From contig JBJMMD010000016.1 of assembly GCA_045804965.1 (NCBI GenBank), positions 62,001 to 126,000 on the forward strand: DNA of 64,000 nucleotides, given 5' to 3'. The stretch comes from CAVTUU01 sp045804965. GTDB lineage: Bacteria > Chloroflexota > Chloroflexia > Thermomicrobiales > UBA6265. The notes below the pieces were generated by a model. That model was not told the DNA's origin. It saw only the letters and a list, made by a program, of their open reading frames with translations, and did no database searches. Made by a program: the position numbers and the translations under genes. Numbering within the stretch: the stretch's first letter is position 1; each line of letters opens with the position of its first letter. Shown one piece after another: positions 33,570 through 41,955 of the stretch.

Positions 33570-34604
33570 CTACGGAACAGCCATGCCGGCCGCTTCTTCC
33601 CGGAGGTCGGCGAAGAGCGCTGTGCTGAGATACCGTTCACCCGTATCGGGAAGGACGGTCACGATGAGCTTTCCCTGATTTTCAGCACGGGCGGCGACCT
33701 GGCGGCCGACCGCAGCCGCGGCGCCCGCCGAAATGCCGACCAGCAGTCCTTCCGTTCGCATCAAGAGGCGGGCGGCGGCGATTGACGCCTCACCGTCGAT
33801 ATGCACGATCTCGTCGATAATCTCGCGATCCAAGACTTTCGGAATAAAGTTCGCACCGATTCCTTGAATCTTGTGCGGCGCCGGCGGTCCGCCGGTCAAA
33901 ATCGGCGACTCAGTCGGCTCGAGCGCAATGACTTTGAGGTCTGGTTTGAGGCGCTTCAGTACCTGTCCCGCGCCGGTGACCGTACCGCCGGTGCCGACAC
34001 CGCCGATCAAGATATCGATTTGCCCGTCCGTGTCTTGCCAAAGTTCGATTGCGGTCGTTTGTCGATGGATCTCGGGGTTCGCCGGATTCTCGAACTGCTG
34101 CGGCATCCAAGAGTTGGGAATGTCGCGCAGAAGTTGTTCGGCGCGCTCGATCGCGCCGATCATGCCCTCGCCCGCCGGTGTCAGCACGAGCTCGGCGCCA
34201 TAGCCACGCAAGAGCACACGCCGCTCGACGCTCATGCTCTCCGGCATGGTCAAAACCAACCTGTACCCACGAGCGGCCGCCACCCATGCCAGGGCGATGC
34301 CGGTATTCCCGCTCGTCGGCTCGACGATCGTCGTCACGCCCGGTTTGATTAGGCCGCGACGCTCGGCCTCGTCGATCATGGCAACGCCGATCCGGTCCTT
34401 GACCGAGTACCCCGGCGTCATCGCTTCGAGCTTCGCGACCAGTGTCCCGGGCAGATTGCCGGCAAAGCGATTGAGCCGGACGAGGGGCGTATTGCCCATC
34501 AATTGAGTAGCATCGGCGGCGATCCGTGGTCGACTGCGCCGCACCAACGAGTCAGGTGCAATCGTGTCGAGGTCGGTGCTGGGACGATTGACTGTGCCGG
34601 CCAT
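33570..34604 (-). CDS. cysK: Cysteine synthase A
   Basis: The 344-aa PLP enzyme has the lysine at residue 69 in GYSVKDRIG, the substrate loop PTSGNTGIALAW, and the phosphate-binding GGVGTGGTVTGAG. It replaces the acetyl group of O-acetylserine with sulfide to make cysteine. An N-terminal extension of about 30 residues precedes the normal CysK start. AAAGGA lies 8 bases before ATG 34604. It lies 67 bases from moaD-moaE on the same strand; sulfur supply to molybdopterin is a plausible but unproven reason. Confidence 0.93.
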   Translation of the reverse strand: MAGTVNRPSTDLDTIAPDSLVRRSRPRIAADATQLMGNTPLVRLNRFAGNLPGTLVAKLEAMTPGYSVKDRIGVAMIDEAERRGLIKPGVTTIVEPTSGNTGIALAWVAAARGYRLVLTMPESMSVERRVLLRGYGAELVLTPAGEGMIGAIERAEQLLRDIPNSWMPQQFENPANPEIHRQTTAIELWQDTDGQIDILIGGVGTGGTVTGAGQVLKRLKPDLKVIALEPTESPILTGGPPAPHKIQGIGANFIPKVLDREIIDEIVHIDGEASIAAARLLMRTEGLLVGISAGAAAAVGRQVAARAENQGKLIVTVLPDTGERYLSTALFADLREEAAGMAVP

Positions 34605-34671
34605 GAGGATCGTCCTTTCGCGGCGGCGCGGAGGTGCAGATCGTGCATTCTACGGATTGTTGAGTTCTTCA

Positions 34672-35391
34672 TCAAACTTCAGAATCCGCAGTCTCGGCCG
34701 CGAGCCGACCGAATTCGCGCTGGTAATCGGCTTCAGCACCGACCCAGATCGCGCCGTCTTCATAGAACTCCTTTTTCCAGATGGGCACGATCTCCTTGAT
34801 CCGTTCGATCGCATGGTGGCAGGCGGCAAAGGCCTCGTCGCGATGCGCGGAAGAAATCGCAATCACCACACTCGCCTCGCCGACGTTGAGCAAACCGGTG
34901 CGATGGATCATCGCAATTCGGTCAATGCCCCAGCGTTCCTTGATTTCATCGCCAATCCGAGCCAACATCTTCTCGGCCGCTGGGGCGTACGCTTCGTAAT
35001 TGAGGGCGCGCACGGCTTTGCCGCGGGCGTTGTCGCGCACGGTCCCTGTAAACGTGACGATCGCGCCGGTCGCGGAATCTGCCACGATCGCTTCTGCTTC
35101 CCGGGGGTCAATGACCTCAGTCGTCACCAGGAACTGGCTGGCCGGAGCGCCGCCGCTGACCGGCGGGATCAGCGCTAACTCATCTCCATCGCCAAGCGGC
35201 TGGCTCGCGGGCACGTACTCTTGATTCACCATCAACATGACCGAACGTTTCATCCCCGCCAAGCGCGGTTCCTCGGACACGAGGGCATCGTAGAGCCCTC
35301 CCGCGGTCGCGCCGTCCTCAACATCGCGGGTCTCTTCCGCCTTCCCGAGCGTCTCGCGAATGAAGGCGAAGTACCGCAGGTGAATTTGCAT
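34672..35391 (-). CDS. MoaD-MoaE fusion: molybdopterin synthase
   Basis: The 239-aa protein joins a MoaD ubiquitin-like domain (1-81) to MoaE (about 86-235). MoaD would normally end in Gly-Gly; here VSGG at 78-81 continues straight into APASQFLVT. MoaE features include HRTGLLNVGEASVVIAISSA and PIWKKEFYEDGAIWVG. The pair converts cyclic pyranopterin monophosphate to molybdopterin using sulfur carried on the MoaD C-terminal glycine. A fusion must be cut after Gly81, as reported for mycobacterial MoaX, or use another route. moeA lies 1.3 kb away. Confidence 0.9.
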   Translation of the reverse strand: MQIHLRYFAFIRETLGKAEETRDVEDGATAGGLYDALVSEEPRLAGMKRSVMLMVNQEYVPASQPLGDGDELALIPPVSGGAPASQFLVTTEVIDPREAEAIVADSATGAIVTFTGTVRDNARGKAVRALNYEAYAPAAEKMLARIGDEIKERWGIDRIAMIHRTGLLNVGEASVVIAISSAHRDEAFAACHHAIERIKEIVPIWKKEFYEDGAIWVGAEADYQREFGRLAAETADSEV

Positions 35392-35566
35392 GTGCGTCGT
35401 ACCCCAATCCCCTGGTATTCACGGTTACTCAGGGACAATCTACCAGTCGGGCTGTTTTTTCCCGCCTGATGCAAATATTCTCGACCATGAGCCGTTGAAG
35501 CGCCAAGCAGTGTTAGGCTATCAAGGTTGCTCGGACTGCAGCGAGATGAACACGTCGAAGGACCCG

Positions 35567-36523
35567 ATGACCATCTCTCAGTTGCCCGAAGGTTATACCG
35601 TCCGCGCCGCCACTCCCGATGATTTCGAGGCGATCTCTGATCTGTTCAACGCCTGCGAGATTGACGAGGCGGGAGAGCCGGAGTATTCGCCGGGCGAGCT
35701 GGCCGAAGAATGGGCCGAGTTCGATGTGGGCGAGCGCGTGGCGCTCGTCGCGGCGAGCGACGGTTCGCTGGCGGGATGCCTGGTGTTGAAGAGTCGGGGC
35801 AACGTCGTTCATGACGCGGACATCTACGTGCACCCTAACCATAGGGGTCGGGGAATCGGCGCCTACCTCATTCTTCTGAGCGAGGCGCGCGCCCAAAGCT
35901 GGGTCGATATCGCGCCGAATGGCAAACGGGTCGTGGTTCGCAACGGTATCCATGCCGGCAACAAGGCCGCAAACGATCTGCTGCGCAGCCATGGATATGA
36001 ACCGATTCGGCATTTTTGGCGCATGGAAATCACGCTCAACAAAGAGCCGGAGGCGCCAAGCTTTCCTGAAGGATTCGCGATCCGTCCTTGCCGTCCGGGC
36101 CAAGACGAACGCGCCGTCTATGAGACGGTCGATGAAGCATTTCGAGACCACTGGAGTTTTGGCCCAACCAATTTCGACGATTGGTTCAAGCGTACAGCCT
36201 TCGATCCCAGCCTGACATTTCAACTCTTCGATGGCAACGAGATGGCCGGTGTCGTCGTTTGCCGGGTCTTCGGCACCGCATTCGGCTGGGTCGGCGATCT
36301 CGGCATCCGCACGCCCTGGCGCAGGCGGGGACTCGGCATCGCTTTGCTTCAGTTCGCATTTCGCGAGTTCTACCGGCGCGGAATTCGACGCGTCGCCCTC
36401 GGTGTCGACGCCCAAAACGAGCAAGGCGCGACGAAGCTCTACGAGCGCGCCGGCATGAAGGCAACCCGCAACTTTGTGATCTACGAAAAAGAACTCCGCC
36501 CTGGCGAACCCTGGGAAGACTAG
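35567..36523 (+). CDS. Tandem-GNAT acetyltransferase (mycothiol-synthase-like)
   Basis: ATG 35567 follows AAGGACCCG; an ATG seven codons earlier is an alternative. The 318-aa protein has two GNAT domains: the first (about 5-160) with VHPNHRGRGIGAYLI, the second (about 170-310) with IRTPWRRRGLGIALLQ and NEQGATKLYERAGM. Tandem GNAT proteins include mycothiol synthase MshD, but other mycothiol genes are not seen. It sits between moaD-moaE and moeA on the opposite strand. Confidence 0.8.
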   Translation: MTISQLPEGYTVRAATPDDFEAISDLFNACEIDEAGEPEYSPGELAEEWAEFDVGERVALVAASDGSLAGCLVLKSRGNVVHDADIYVHPNHRGRGIGAYLILLSEARAQSWVDIAPNGKRVVVRNGIHAGNKAANDLLRSHGYEPIRHFWRMEITLNKEPEAPSFPEGFAIRPCRPGQDERAVYETVDEAFRDHWSFGPTNFDDWFKRTAFDPSLTFQLFDGNEMAGVVVCRVFGTAFGWVGDLGIRTPWRRRGLGIALLQFAFREFYRRGIRRVALGVDAQNEQGATKLYERAGMKATRNFVIYEKELRPGEPWED

Positions 36524-36565
36524 ATGTCTGTCCGCGTCCCTTTCGTTATCGTGAGCGCCACCCGA

Positions 36566-36595
36566 CCGTCATTCTGAGCGAAGGGGAAGAATCTG
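36566..36595. repeat. GTCATTCTGAGCGAAG...GAATCT dispersed repeat, copy
   Basis: The sequence CCGTCATTCTGAGCGAAGGG then GAAGAATCTG lies in the 143-base gap between the GNAT gene and moeA. It matches the elements at 33323 (inverted) and 52800. Confidence 0.65.
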
Positions 36596-36666
36596 TGCCT
36601 GCTCTCCACCGTTTTGAGTAGGACCAGACGCCTCGACTCAACAGGGTGGGAGCGAACTGTTTAACC

Positions 36667-37956
36667 TCAGGTCTTCTCCTCGGCGGACGAGGAGGTTCCC
36701 GCCGACGTTTGCGGTGGCGCAATGAGGATCGCCTGCACTTGTTCACCAGCCCGATAAATACCCGCTCGGGGCGGAATGACGAGAAACGCGTTGGCGCCAA
36801 GGAACGACGCCAACCGAGAAGAGGCTTGACCGCCCGTCGTCTTCGCAATCAGCTGAGCGTTCGCATCGACAGACACGATCGCCCGTTGATATTCGATCCG
36901 GTCGGTCGGCGGGGTATCGTGAAGCAGCGTCACCGGTACGATTGATGACTTGTCAGGGTCTTTGCCGGCCATCACCGCAAGCGCGGGCCTGATAAAGAGC
37001 TCGAACGAAACAATCGCGGACACCGGATTCCCCGGTAGCCCGAACAGCAACGTGTCACCGGCCGTTGCGAAGTTCAACGGCTTGCCCGGTTTCATGAATA
37101 CCCGCCGGAAGTAGACCGTTGCGAGATCGCCTAGAATCGCCTTGATCAAGTCGAGCTCACCCATCGAAACGCCACCGCTAGTGACGACGATATCGCTCTC
37201 CGCGATCCGTTCGCGCATGACTCGCTCAAGGGCGTCGCGCTCGTCCGGACCCTTGCCCGACCAAACAACGTCAGTACCGGCGCCCTTCAGCGCGGTCACC
37301 AAGCTGAATCGATTCGAGTCGCGGATTTGGCCGGGACCGGCCGGTTCGCCCGGCTCAACCAGCTCATCCCCGGTTGACAGAACACTTACTCGCGGCCGCC
37401 TGCGCACCGGCACGGGCGTTACTCCCAAACCCGCGAGGAGGCCGACTTCGGCCGGTCCGAGCACGGTTCCCGCCGCCAACACACGCTCGCCATGCTTCAA
37501 ATCGAACCCAATCGGCCGGATGTTTTCGCCCTCGGCAACATCCTCCTGTTTGATGATGACGTGATCTTCGGACGGCTCCGTGTTCTCGACGCGAACGACC
37601 GCTGTTGCCCCAAGTGGCACCGGCGCACCGGTTGTGATCTGCACTGCCGTGCCGGGCGTCACTTCTAAGTCGAGCACAAAACCCGCTGTCTGCTTCCCAA
37701 TCACCTCGCGCCAGGGCGAACCATCGCCGGCCACTACCGCGTAACCATCCATGGTCGCTGCTGGGAATGGCGGATGATCTTCGTCGGAAACGACATCCTC
37801 GGCGAGCACGCGCCAGCCCGCGTCAGCGATGGGAACACGCTCGACAGGAAGCGGACGCGCACGGCTCAAGACGATCTCGCGGGCCTCGTTGGGATGAAGC
37901 AGCCGCTCAAGATCGCCGGATTGCTGTTTCACCGAGGCTATTTGTTCGCCCATCAT
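36667..37956 (-). CDS. moeA: Molybdopterin molybdenumtransferase
   Basis: The 429-aa protein shows the MoeA core: FPAATMDGYAV, VQITTGAPVP, RPRVSVLSTGDELVEPG, VVTSGGVSMGELD, PGKPLNFA and GLPGNPVSAIVSFELF. It inserts molybdate into adenylylated molybdopterin to finish the molybdenum cofactor. A promoter-like pair lies at 37989-38016. With moaD-moaE nearby, the region is a small cofactor cluster, although no molybdoenzyme is in the window. Confidence 0.93.
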   Translation of the reverse strand: MMGEQIASVKQQSGDLERLLHPNEAREIVLSRARPLPVERVPIADAGWRVLAEDVVSDEDHPPFPAATMDGYAVVAGDGSPWREVIGKQTAGFVLDLEVTPGTAVQITTGAPVPLGATAVVRVENTEPSEDHVIIKQEDVAEGENIRPIGFDLKHGERVLAAGTVLGPAEVGLLAGLGVTPVPVRRRPRVSVLSTGDELVEPGEPAGPGQIRDSNRFSLVTALKGAGTDVVWSGKGPDERDALERVMRERIAESDIVVTSGGVSMGELDLIKAILGDLATVYFRRVFMKPGKPLNFATAGDTLLFGLPGNPVSAIVSFELFIRPALAVMAGKDPDKSSIVPVTLLHDTPPTDRIEYQRAIVSVDANAQLIAKTTGGQASSRLASFLGANAFLVIPPRAGIYRAGEQVQAILIAPPQTSAGTSSSAEEKT

Positions 37957-37988
37957 GAATCACTTTCCGAACCGGTGTCTTCAATCGC

Positions 37989-38016
37989 TAAATACTTGAT
38001 GATTGCATACTATCAA
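37989..38016 (-). promoter_or_regulatory. Candidate promoter of moeA
   Basis: On the minus strand, TTGATA (38016-38011), a 16-bp spacer and TATTTA (37994-37989) precede moeA by about 40 bases. Confidence 0.4.
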
Positions 38017-38082
38017 ATCGCCGAATCGTGCCGTCATGCCGTGATTGGTGCTCAGATTTGCACAGATTTCCGATCGCCTCGA

Positions 38083-38112
38083 TTGGAACCTATCGACACC
38101 ATTTGCTAGGTT
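38083..38112 (+). promoter_or_regulatory. Candidate promoter of hemA-hemL
   Basis: TTGGAA (38083-38088), an 18-bp spacer and TAGGTT (38107-38112) lie about 60 bases before the hemA start. Confidence 0.4.
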
Positions 38113-38175
38113 GACCGCGGGACCATCCGTGCTCCGGCCAAGGCTCGAGCTGAGGAATTCATAGGGCGGCGACGC

Positions 38176-39420
38176 GTGCGCGACAACATTTACTTACTCG
38201 GCACAAACCATGCGCGCGCGGCGATATCCCTGCGAGAGCGTCTCGCTCTTTCCTGCGAGGTCCAGCGTTCGGCCCTCCTCAACAAACCTGCGGACCTGAC
38301 CGAACTCGCCATCCTTTCAACGTGCAACCGCTCCGAGTTTTACGCGGTTGCGCCAAAAGGCCAAGCTGGGCAGGCAGCACTTGCTTCTTGGGTCGCCAAA
38401 ACGACAAAGGTTCAACCGGATGATCTCGCGGGCACTACGTATGCATTCACCGACCGCGACGCGGTCACGCACCTCTTCACGGTAGCTTCTGGTCTCGATT
38501 CCATGGTCCTTGGCGAGCCACAAGTGCTCGGTCAAGTGCGGAGCGCAATCGAGATGGCGATGGAAACCGGCGCGGCGGGACCGCTTTTGTCGCGGCTTGG
38601 CCAAGATGCGATTCATGCCGGCAAGCAAGTCCGCACGCAAACCGCCCTCGCCCGCAATCGCCTCACCATCCCGCACGCCGCAATTGATCTCGCGGCCCAA
38701 CATCTGAATGGTTGGCGCCGGAGACGAGCGGTCGTCATCGGGGCGGGAGAGATGGGCTCCCTCTCGGCAAAGATTTTGCGTTCGAGCGGTGTGGGCGACC
38801 TAGTCGTGATCAATCGCGGCGTGTCGCAGGGCGAGGCGCTCGCCCGCGCTATTAATGGGCGGTTCGCCCCGTTCCGTGACCTCCTTGTGGAAGTGGCTCG
38901 CGCCGACGCCGTGATCTCGGCCGTTTCGTTCGAAGGGTACGTGCTGCGGAAATCCGACCTCGAATCGAACACCCGTGAAATTGTTCTAGTCGACCTTGGC
39001 GTGCCTCGCACGATCGATCCTTCCGTGCACGCAGTGGATGGCGTCCAACTCTTTGACATCGACGATTTGGAACAGTGCTCGGTTGACCGCCGCGAATCCG
39101 TCGCCGCCGATGTCGAAGCGGCGGAGCTGATCCTCGACGCGGCGCGCGATGCATTTCTGCGCTGGTGGGCGGAGCGCGAGTCGGCGCCGGCGATCGCCGA
39201 ATTGCGTCAGAAAGCTGAGCGCATTCGCGCCGTCGAGCTTGAACGCGCGCTGCGGAAGCTGACCCATCTTTCCGATCGAGACCGCAACGTCGTCGCCGCG
39301 CTCAGCGCCGGCATCGTCAACAAGCTCCTGCACGAGCCGATCACGAGCCTGCGCGGCAGCCTCGACGGAGGAGAATCTACCGAAGCGATGCGCAAACTTT
39401 TCGGACTGGACCATTCTTGA
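38176..39420 (+). CDS. hemA: Glutamyl-tRNA reductase
   Basis: The 414-aa protein starts with GTG (MRDNIYLLGTNHARAAISLRE). The catalytic Cys50 lies in ILSTCNRSEFYAV. A Rossmann NADPH domain follows (VVIGAGEMGSLSAKILRSSG), then the C-terminal dimerisation helices. It reduces glutamyl-tRNA-Glu to glutamate-1-semialdehyde, the first step of C5 haem synthesis. hemL follows after 87 bases on the same strand and performs the next step. Confidence 0.95.
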   Translation: MRDNIYLLGTNHARAAISLRERLALSCEVQRSALLNKPADLTELAILSTCNRSEFYAVAPKGQAGQAALASWVAKTTKVQPDDLAGTTYAFTDRDAVTHLFTVASGLDSMVLGEPQVLGQVRSAIEMAMETGAAGPLLSRLGQDAIHAGKQVRTQTALARNRLTIPHAAIDLAAQHLNGWRRRRAVVIGAGEMGSLSAKILRSSGVGDLVVINRGVSQGEALARAINGRFAPFRDLLVEVARADAVISAVSFEGYVLRKSDLESNTREIVLVDLGVPRTIDPSVHAVDGVQLFDIDDLEQCSVDRRESVAADVEAAELILDAARDAFLRWWAERESAPAIAELRQKAERIRAVELERALRKLTHLSDRDRNVVAALSAGIVNKLLHEPITSLRGSLDGGESTEAMRKLFGLDHS

Positions 39421-39507
39421 GCGCGAACTACCGAGGCGCCGTCTCCGACGGCTCAATCCGTTTCCGCCAGTTCACGCTCCGCACATTGAAAAAACGAGGG
39501 TAACCAC

Positions 39508-40827
39508 ATGGGAGTTGGTCCGCTGATCGCCTCGGCCACGCGCAATCGCACCAAGTCACAAGCGGCATTTGAAGCGGCGAAAGAGGCTATTCCCGGTGGT
39601 GTGAACAGCCCCGCGAGGGCGTTTCGCGGCGTCGGCGGGCAACCAGTGTTTCTTGCCCGGAGCCGCGGGTCGCATGTGTGGGACATCGATGACAACGAGT
39701 ACATCGATTACGTCCTCTCATGGGGTCCGCTCATTCTCGGTCATGCCCAGCCCGACGTTATTGCCGCGGTTAAAACCGCCGCCGAGCACGGCACGAGCTT
39801 CGGCGCGCCGACGCTGGCCGAAACCGAGTTAGCCACTACGATTCGAGAGATCTATCCGGTCGCCGAGCAGGTTCGCTTGGTTTCGTCTGGGACAGAAGCG
39901 ACGATGAGCGCGCTCCGTCTCGCTCGCGCATTCACCGGCCGTGCCAAGATCATCAAATTCAGTGGTTGCTACCATGGCCACGCTGACATGCTCCTCGTCC
40001 AAGCGGGAAGCGCGGTTGCAACGCTCGGTCTCCCCGACAGTCCAGGCGTCACTCAGGGCGCCGCAGGTGACACCGTCGTCGCTCGTTACAACGATCTCGC
40101 ATCTGTCGAGCGACTCTTCGCGGCGAACCCAGGACAGGTCGCGGCCATCATCGTCGAGCCGGTCGCCGGCAATTTCGGCGTCGTGCCCCCGGAGCCCGGT
40201 TTCTTGGAAGGATTGCGCGCGCTGGCAAATGAGCACGGCGCGCTCCTGATTTTCGACGAAGTGCTCTGCGGCTTCCGAGTCGCCATGGGCGGCGCAGTTG
40301 AGCTGTACGGCGTGCGGCCAGACCTCGTCAGCTTGGGCAAGGTGGTCGGCGGCGGTTTGCCGCTCGCCGCATACGCTGGTCGCCGCGAGATCATGCAGCT
40401 CGTCGCGCCCGCCGGCCCGATGTACCAAGCGGGCACGCTCTCCGGCAACCCGGTTGCGGTCGCGGCTGGTCTATCGACGTTACGTCAACTGCGTGAGCCG
40501 GACGTATTCGCAGGCATCGCCGCGAAAACAAGACGCCTCGTCGCTGGTTTCCGCCAAGCCGCCGAAGCGGCCGGCGTTCCGGTCTACACCACATGCGTCG
40601 GCACGCTCGGGTGCGTGTTTTTCACGAGCGAACGAGTGACGAGTTGGGACGAAGCGGCTCGGTGCGACACTGCTCGGTTCGGCCGTTATTTCCACTCTCT
40701 GCTCAATCAAGGCATCTACGTCGCGCCGTCTCAATATGAAGCGATTTTCCTAGCCGCCGCCCATTCCGATGACGATATCGATCGCACGATTGAAGCGGCG
40801 CGCCAGGCGATGATTGACTCCCGGTAA
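39508..40827 (+). CDS. hemL: Glutamate-1-semialdehyde 2,1-aminomutase
   Basis: The 439-aa PLP enzyme carries IPGGVNSPARAFRGVGG near the start, SGTEATMSALRLARA, DEVLCGFRV, and the PLP lysine at residue 278 in SLGKVVGGGLP. It converts glutamate-1-semialdehyde to 5-aminolevulinate. GAGGG lies 7 bases before the ATG. The hydrolase gene starts 5 bases after its stop, so the three genes form one transcript. Confidence 0.95.
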   Translation: MGVGPLIASATRNRTKSQAAFEAAKEAIPGGVNSPARAFRGVGGQPVFLARSRGSHVWDIDDNEYIDYVLSWGPLILGHAQPDVIAAVKTAAEHGTSFGAPTLAETELATTIREIYPVAEQVRLVSSGTEATMSALRLARAFTGRAKIIKFSGCYHGHADMLLVQAGSAVATLGLPDSPGVTQGAAGDTVVARYNDLASVERLFAANPGQVAAIIVEPVAGNFGVVPPEPGFLEGLRALANEHGALLIFDEVLCGFRVAMGGAVELYGVRPDLVSLGKVVGGGLPLAAYAGRREIMQLVAPAGPMYQAGTLSGNPVAVAAGLSTLRQLREPDVFAGIAAKTRRLVAGFRQAAEAAGVPVYTTCVGTLGCVFFTSERVTSWDEAARCDTARFGRYFHSLLNQGIYVAPSQYEAIFLAAAHSDDDIDRTIEAARQAMIDSR

Positions 40828-40832
40828 CGCCT

Positions 40833-41528
40833 ATGCCGACCGTGCTTGCTCTTGTCCACAGTCCATTGGTTGGGCCAATCACGTGGTCGCTGGTCGCCGA
40901 GGAGTTGAAGCGCCGCCACGTCGAAACCGTTGTGCCAGTGCTGGTCGACGACGATAGGCGTCAAGCGCCGTACTGGCAGCAACATGTTGACGCGGTCACG
41001 CGGGCGCTCGTCGCGATTCCGCGCGATCGCGCGCTCGTGTTGGTTGGACACAGTGGCGCCGGCGCGCTCTTGCCGGCAATAGCCGATGCGACCGACCAAA
41101 CGGTTGCCGCCTACCTCTTCGTTGACGCCGGCATTCCGACCGACGGCTTGAGCCGGCTCGAGGCAATGGCCATCGAGGACCCGGAATTTGCACGGGAGCT
41201 CGAACAACATCTCGCCGCCGGAGGCGATTTCCCGGAGTGGAGCGAGGAGGATCTCGAACCGCTCGTGCCGGATCAACAGCTTCGGCACCAGCTCGTCAGC
41301 GAGCTTTATCCGCGATCCTTCGCGTTCTTCACTGAACCGATCCCTGTTTTCGTCGGTTGGCCGGATGCGCCCTGCGGCTATCTCAAGTTTAGCGCCGCTT
41401 ATGATGCACCGGCAATTCGAGCACGCGAGGCAGGTTGGCGCTGTCTGGACCTTCCCGCCGGGCACTTCCACATGCTCGTCGACCCGGTAGCCGTTGCGGC
41501 GGCCCTCCTCGACTTGCTGGATCCTTAG
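40833..41528 (+). CDS. Alpha/beta hydrolase
   Basis: The 231-aa product has a nucleophile elbow VLVGHSGAGALLPAIA (GHSGAG) and a C-terminal catalytic His in PAGHFHMLVDP; PVFVGWPDAPCGY probably supplies the acid region. The fold is a soluble alpha/beta hydrolase without a lid of known type. Its substrate is unknown. It starts 5 bases after hemL and so is co-transcribed with haem genes, but no haem-related hydrolase of this type is known to me. Confidence 0.78.
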   Translation: MPTVLALVHSPLVGPITWSLVAEELKRRHVETVVPVLVDDDRRQAPYWQQHVDAVTRALVAIPRDRALVLVGHSGAGALLPAIADATDQTVAAYLFVDAGIPTDGLSRLEAMAIEDPEFARELEQHLAAGGDFPEWSEEDLEPLVPDQQLRHQLVSELYPRSFAFFTEPIPVFVGWPDAPCGYLKFSAAYDAPAIRAREAGWRCLDLPAGHFHMLVDPVAVAAALLDLLDP

Positions 41529-41551
41529 GTCTGGCTTCCACAGCCAATTGA

Positions 41552-41848
41552 AACCTCCGGGCTTGCAAATCGGATTTCGTCAACGCGGAGTCTTCGTTCC
41601 GTTGGGATCCGCGGAAGACCTACCACCTCTGGTTCGAGGCCGACGGAACGCATATCCTCGTCGCCTTCGACAATCAGCATTCTTTCGATGCCAACGAGAC
41701 TGGTTTTCCGCACTTGAACGGAGGAATAGGCTCGATTGTCGAAGCTGGAGGTTTGTCTATCTTGGAATTGTCGGTACGTTCGATCCGGCAGGTGTCGCGT
41801 TTGTCGTTGCGCGTGATACGTCTGCGCAGCCCCGCCGATTGCGGGTGA
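41552..41848 (+). pseudogene. Probable remnant of a concanavalin-A-like (LamG/GH16-type) domain
   Basis: One plus-strand frame, open from after TGA 41549 to TGA 41846 but lacking a start codon, reads TYHLWFEADGTHILVAFDNQ and, further on, GFPHLNGGIGSIVEAGGLSI. This has the shape of a ConA-like jelly-roll strand pair (hydrophobic-x-Glu-x-x-Gly, then Val-x-x-Asp, then Gly-x-(I/V)-Gly). Codons in the first part favour G/C in third position. It looks like a piece of a lost gene. Overlapping ORFs on other frames look less protein-like. Confidence 0.3.
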
Positions 41849-41914
41849 AACAGTCTCGGCGCCTTCATAATCCTTCGAAATTGTGCCGAAACTCACAAGG
41901 TTTCGCGCGAAACG

Positions 41915-41943
41915 TTGACGTCGCATCCATCATTGCATAGACT
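41915..41943 (+). promoter_or_regulatory. Promoter of rel
   Basis: TTGACG (41915-41920), 17 bp and TAGACT (41938-41943) place the transcript start near 41950, only about 6 bases before the ATG, so the mRNA is almost leaderless. Confidence 0.5.
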
Positions 41944-41955
41944 TTCAGGATTCGG

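Noticed and set aside
41525..41926. Minus-strand ORF of 133 codons and plus-strand ORF of 148 codons in the gap before rel
   Set aside because: Neither has a ribosome binding site or recognisable motif; a third frame shows a more protein-like jelly-roll fragment, and the rel promoter lies inside both.
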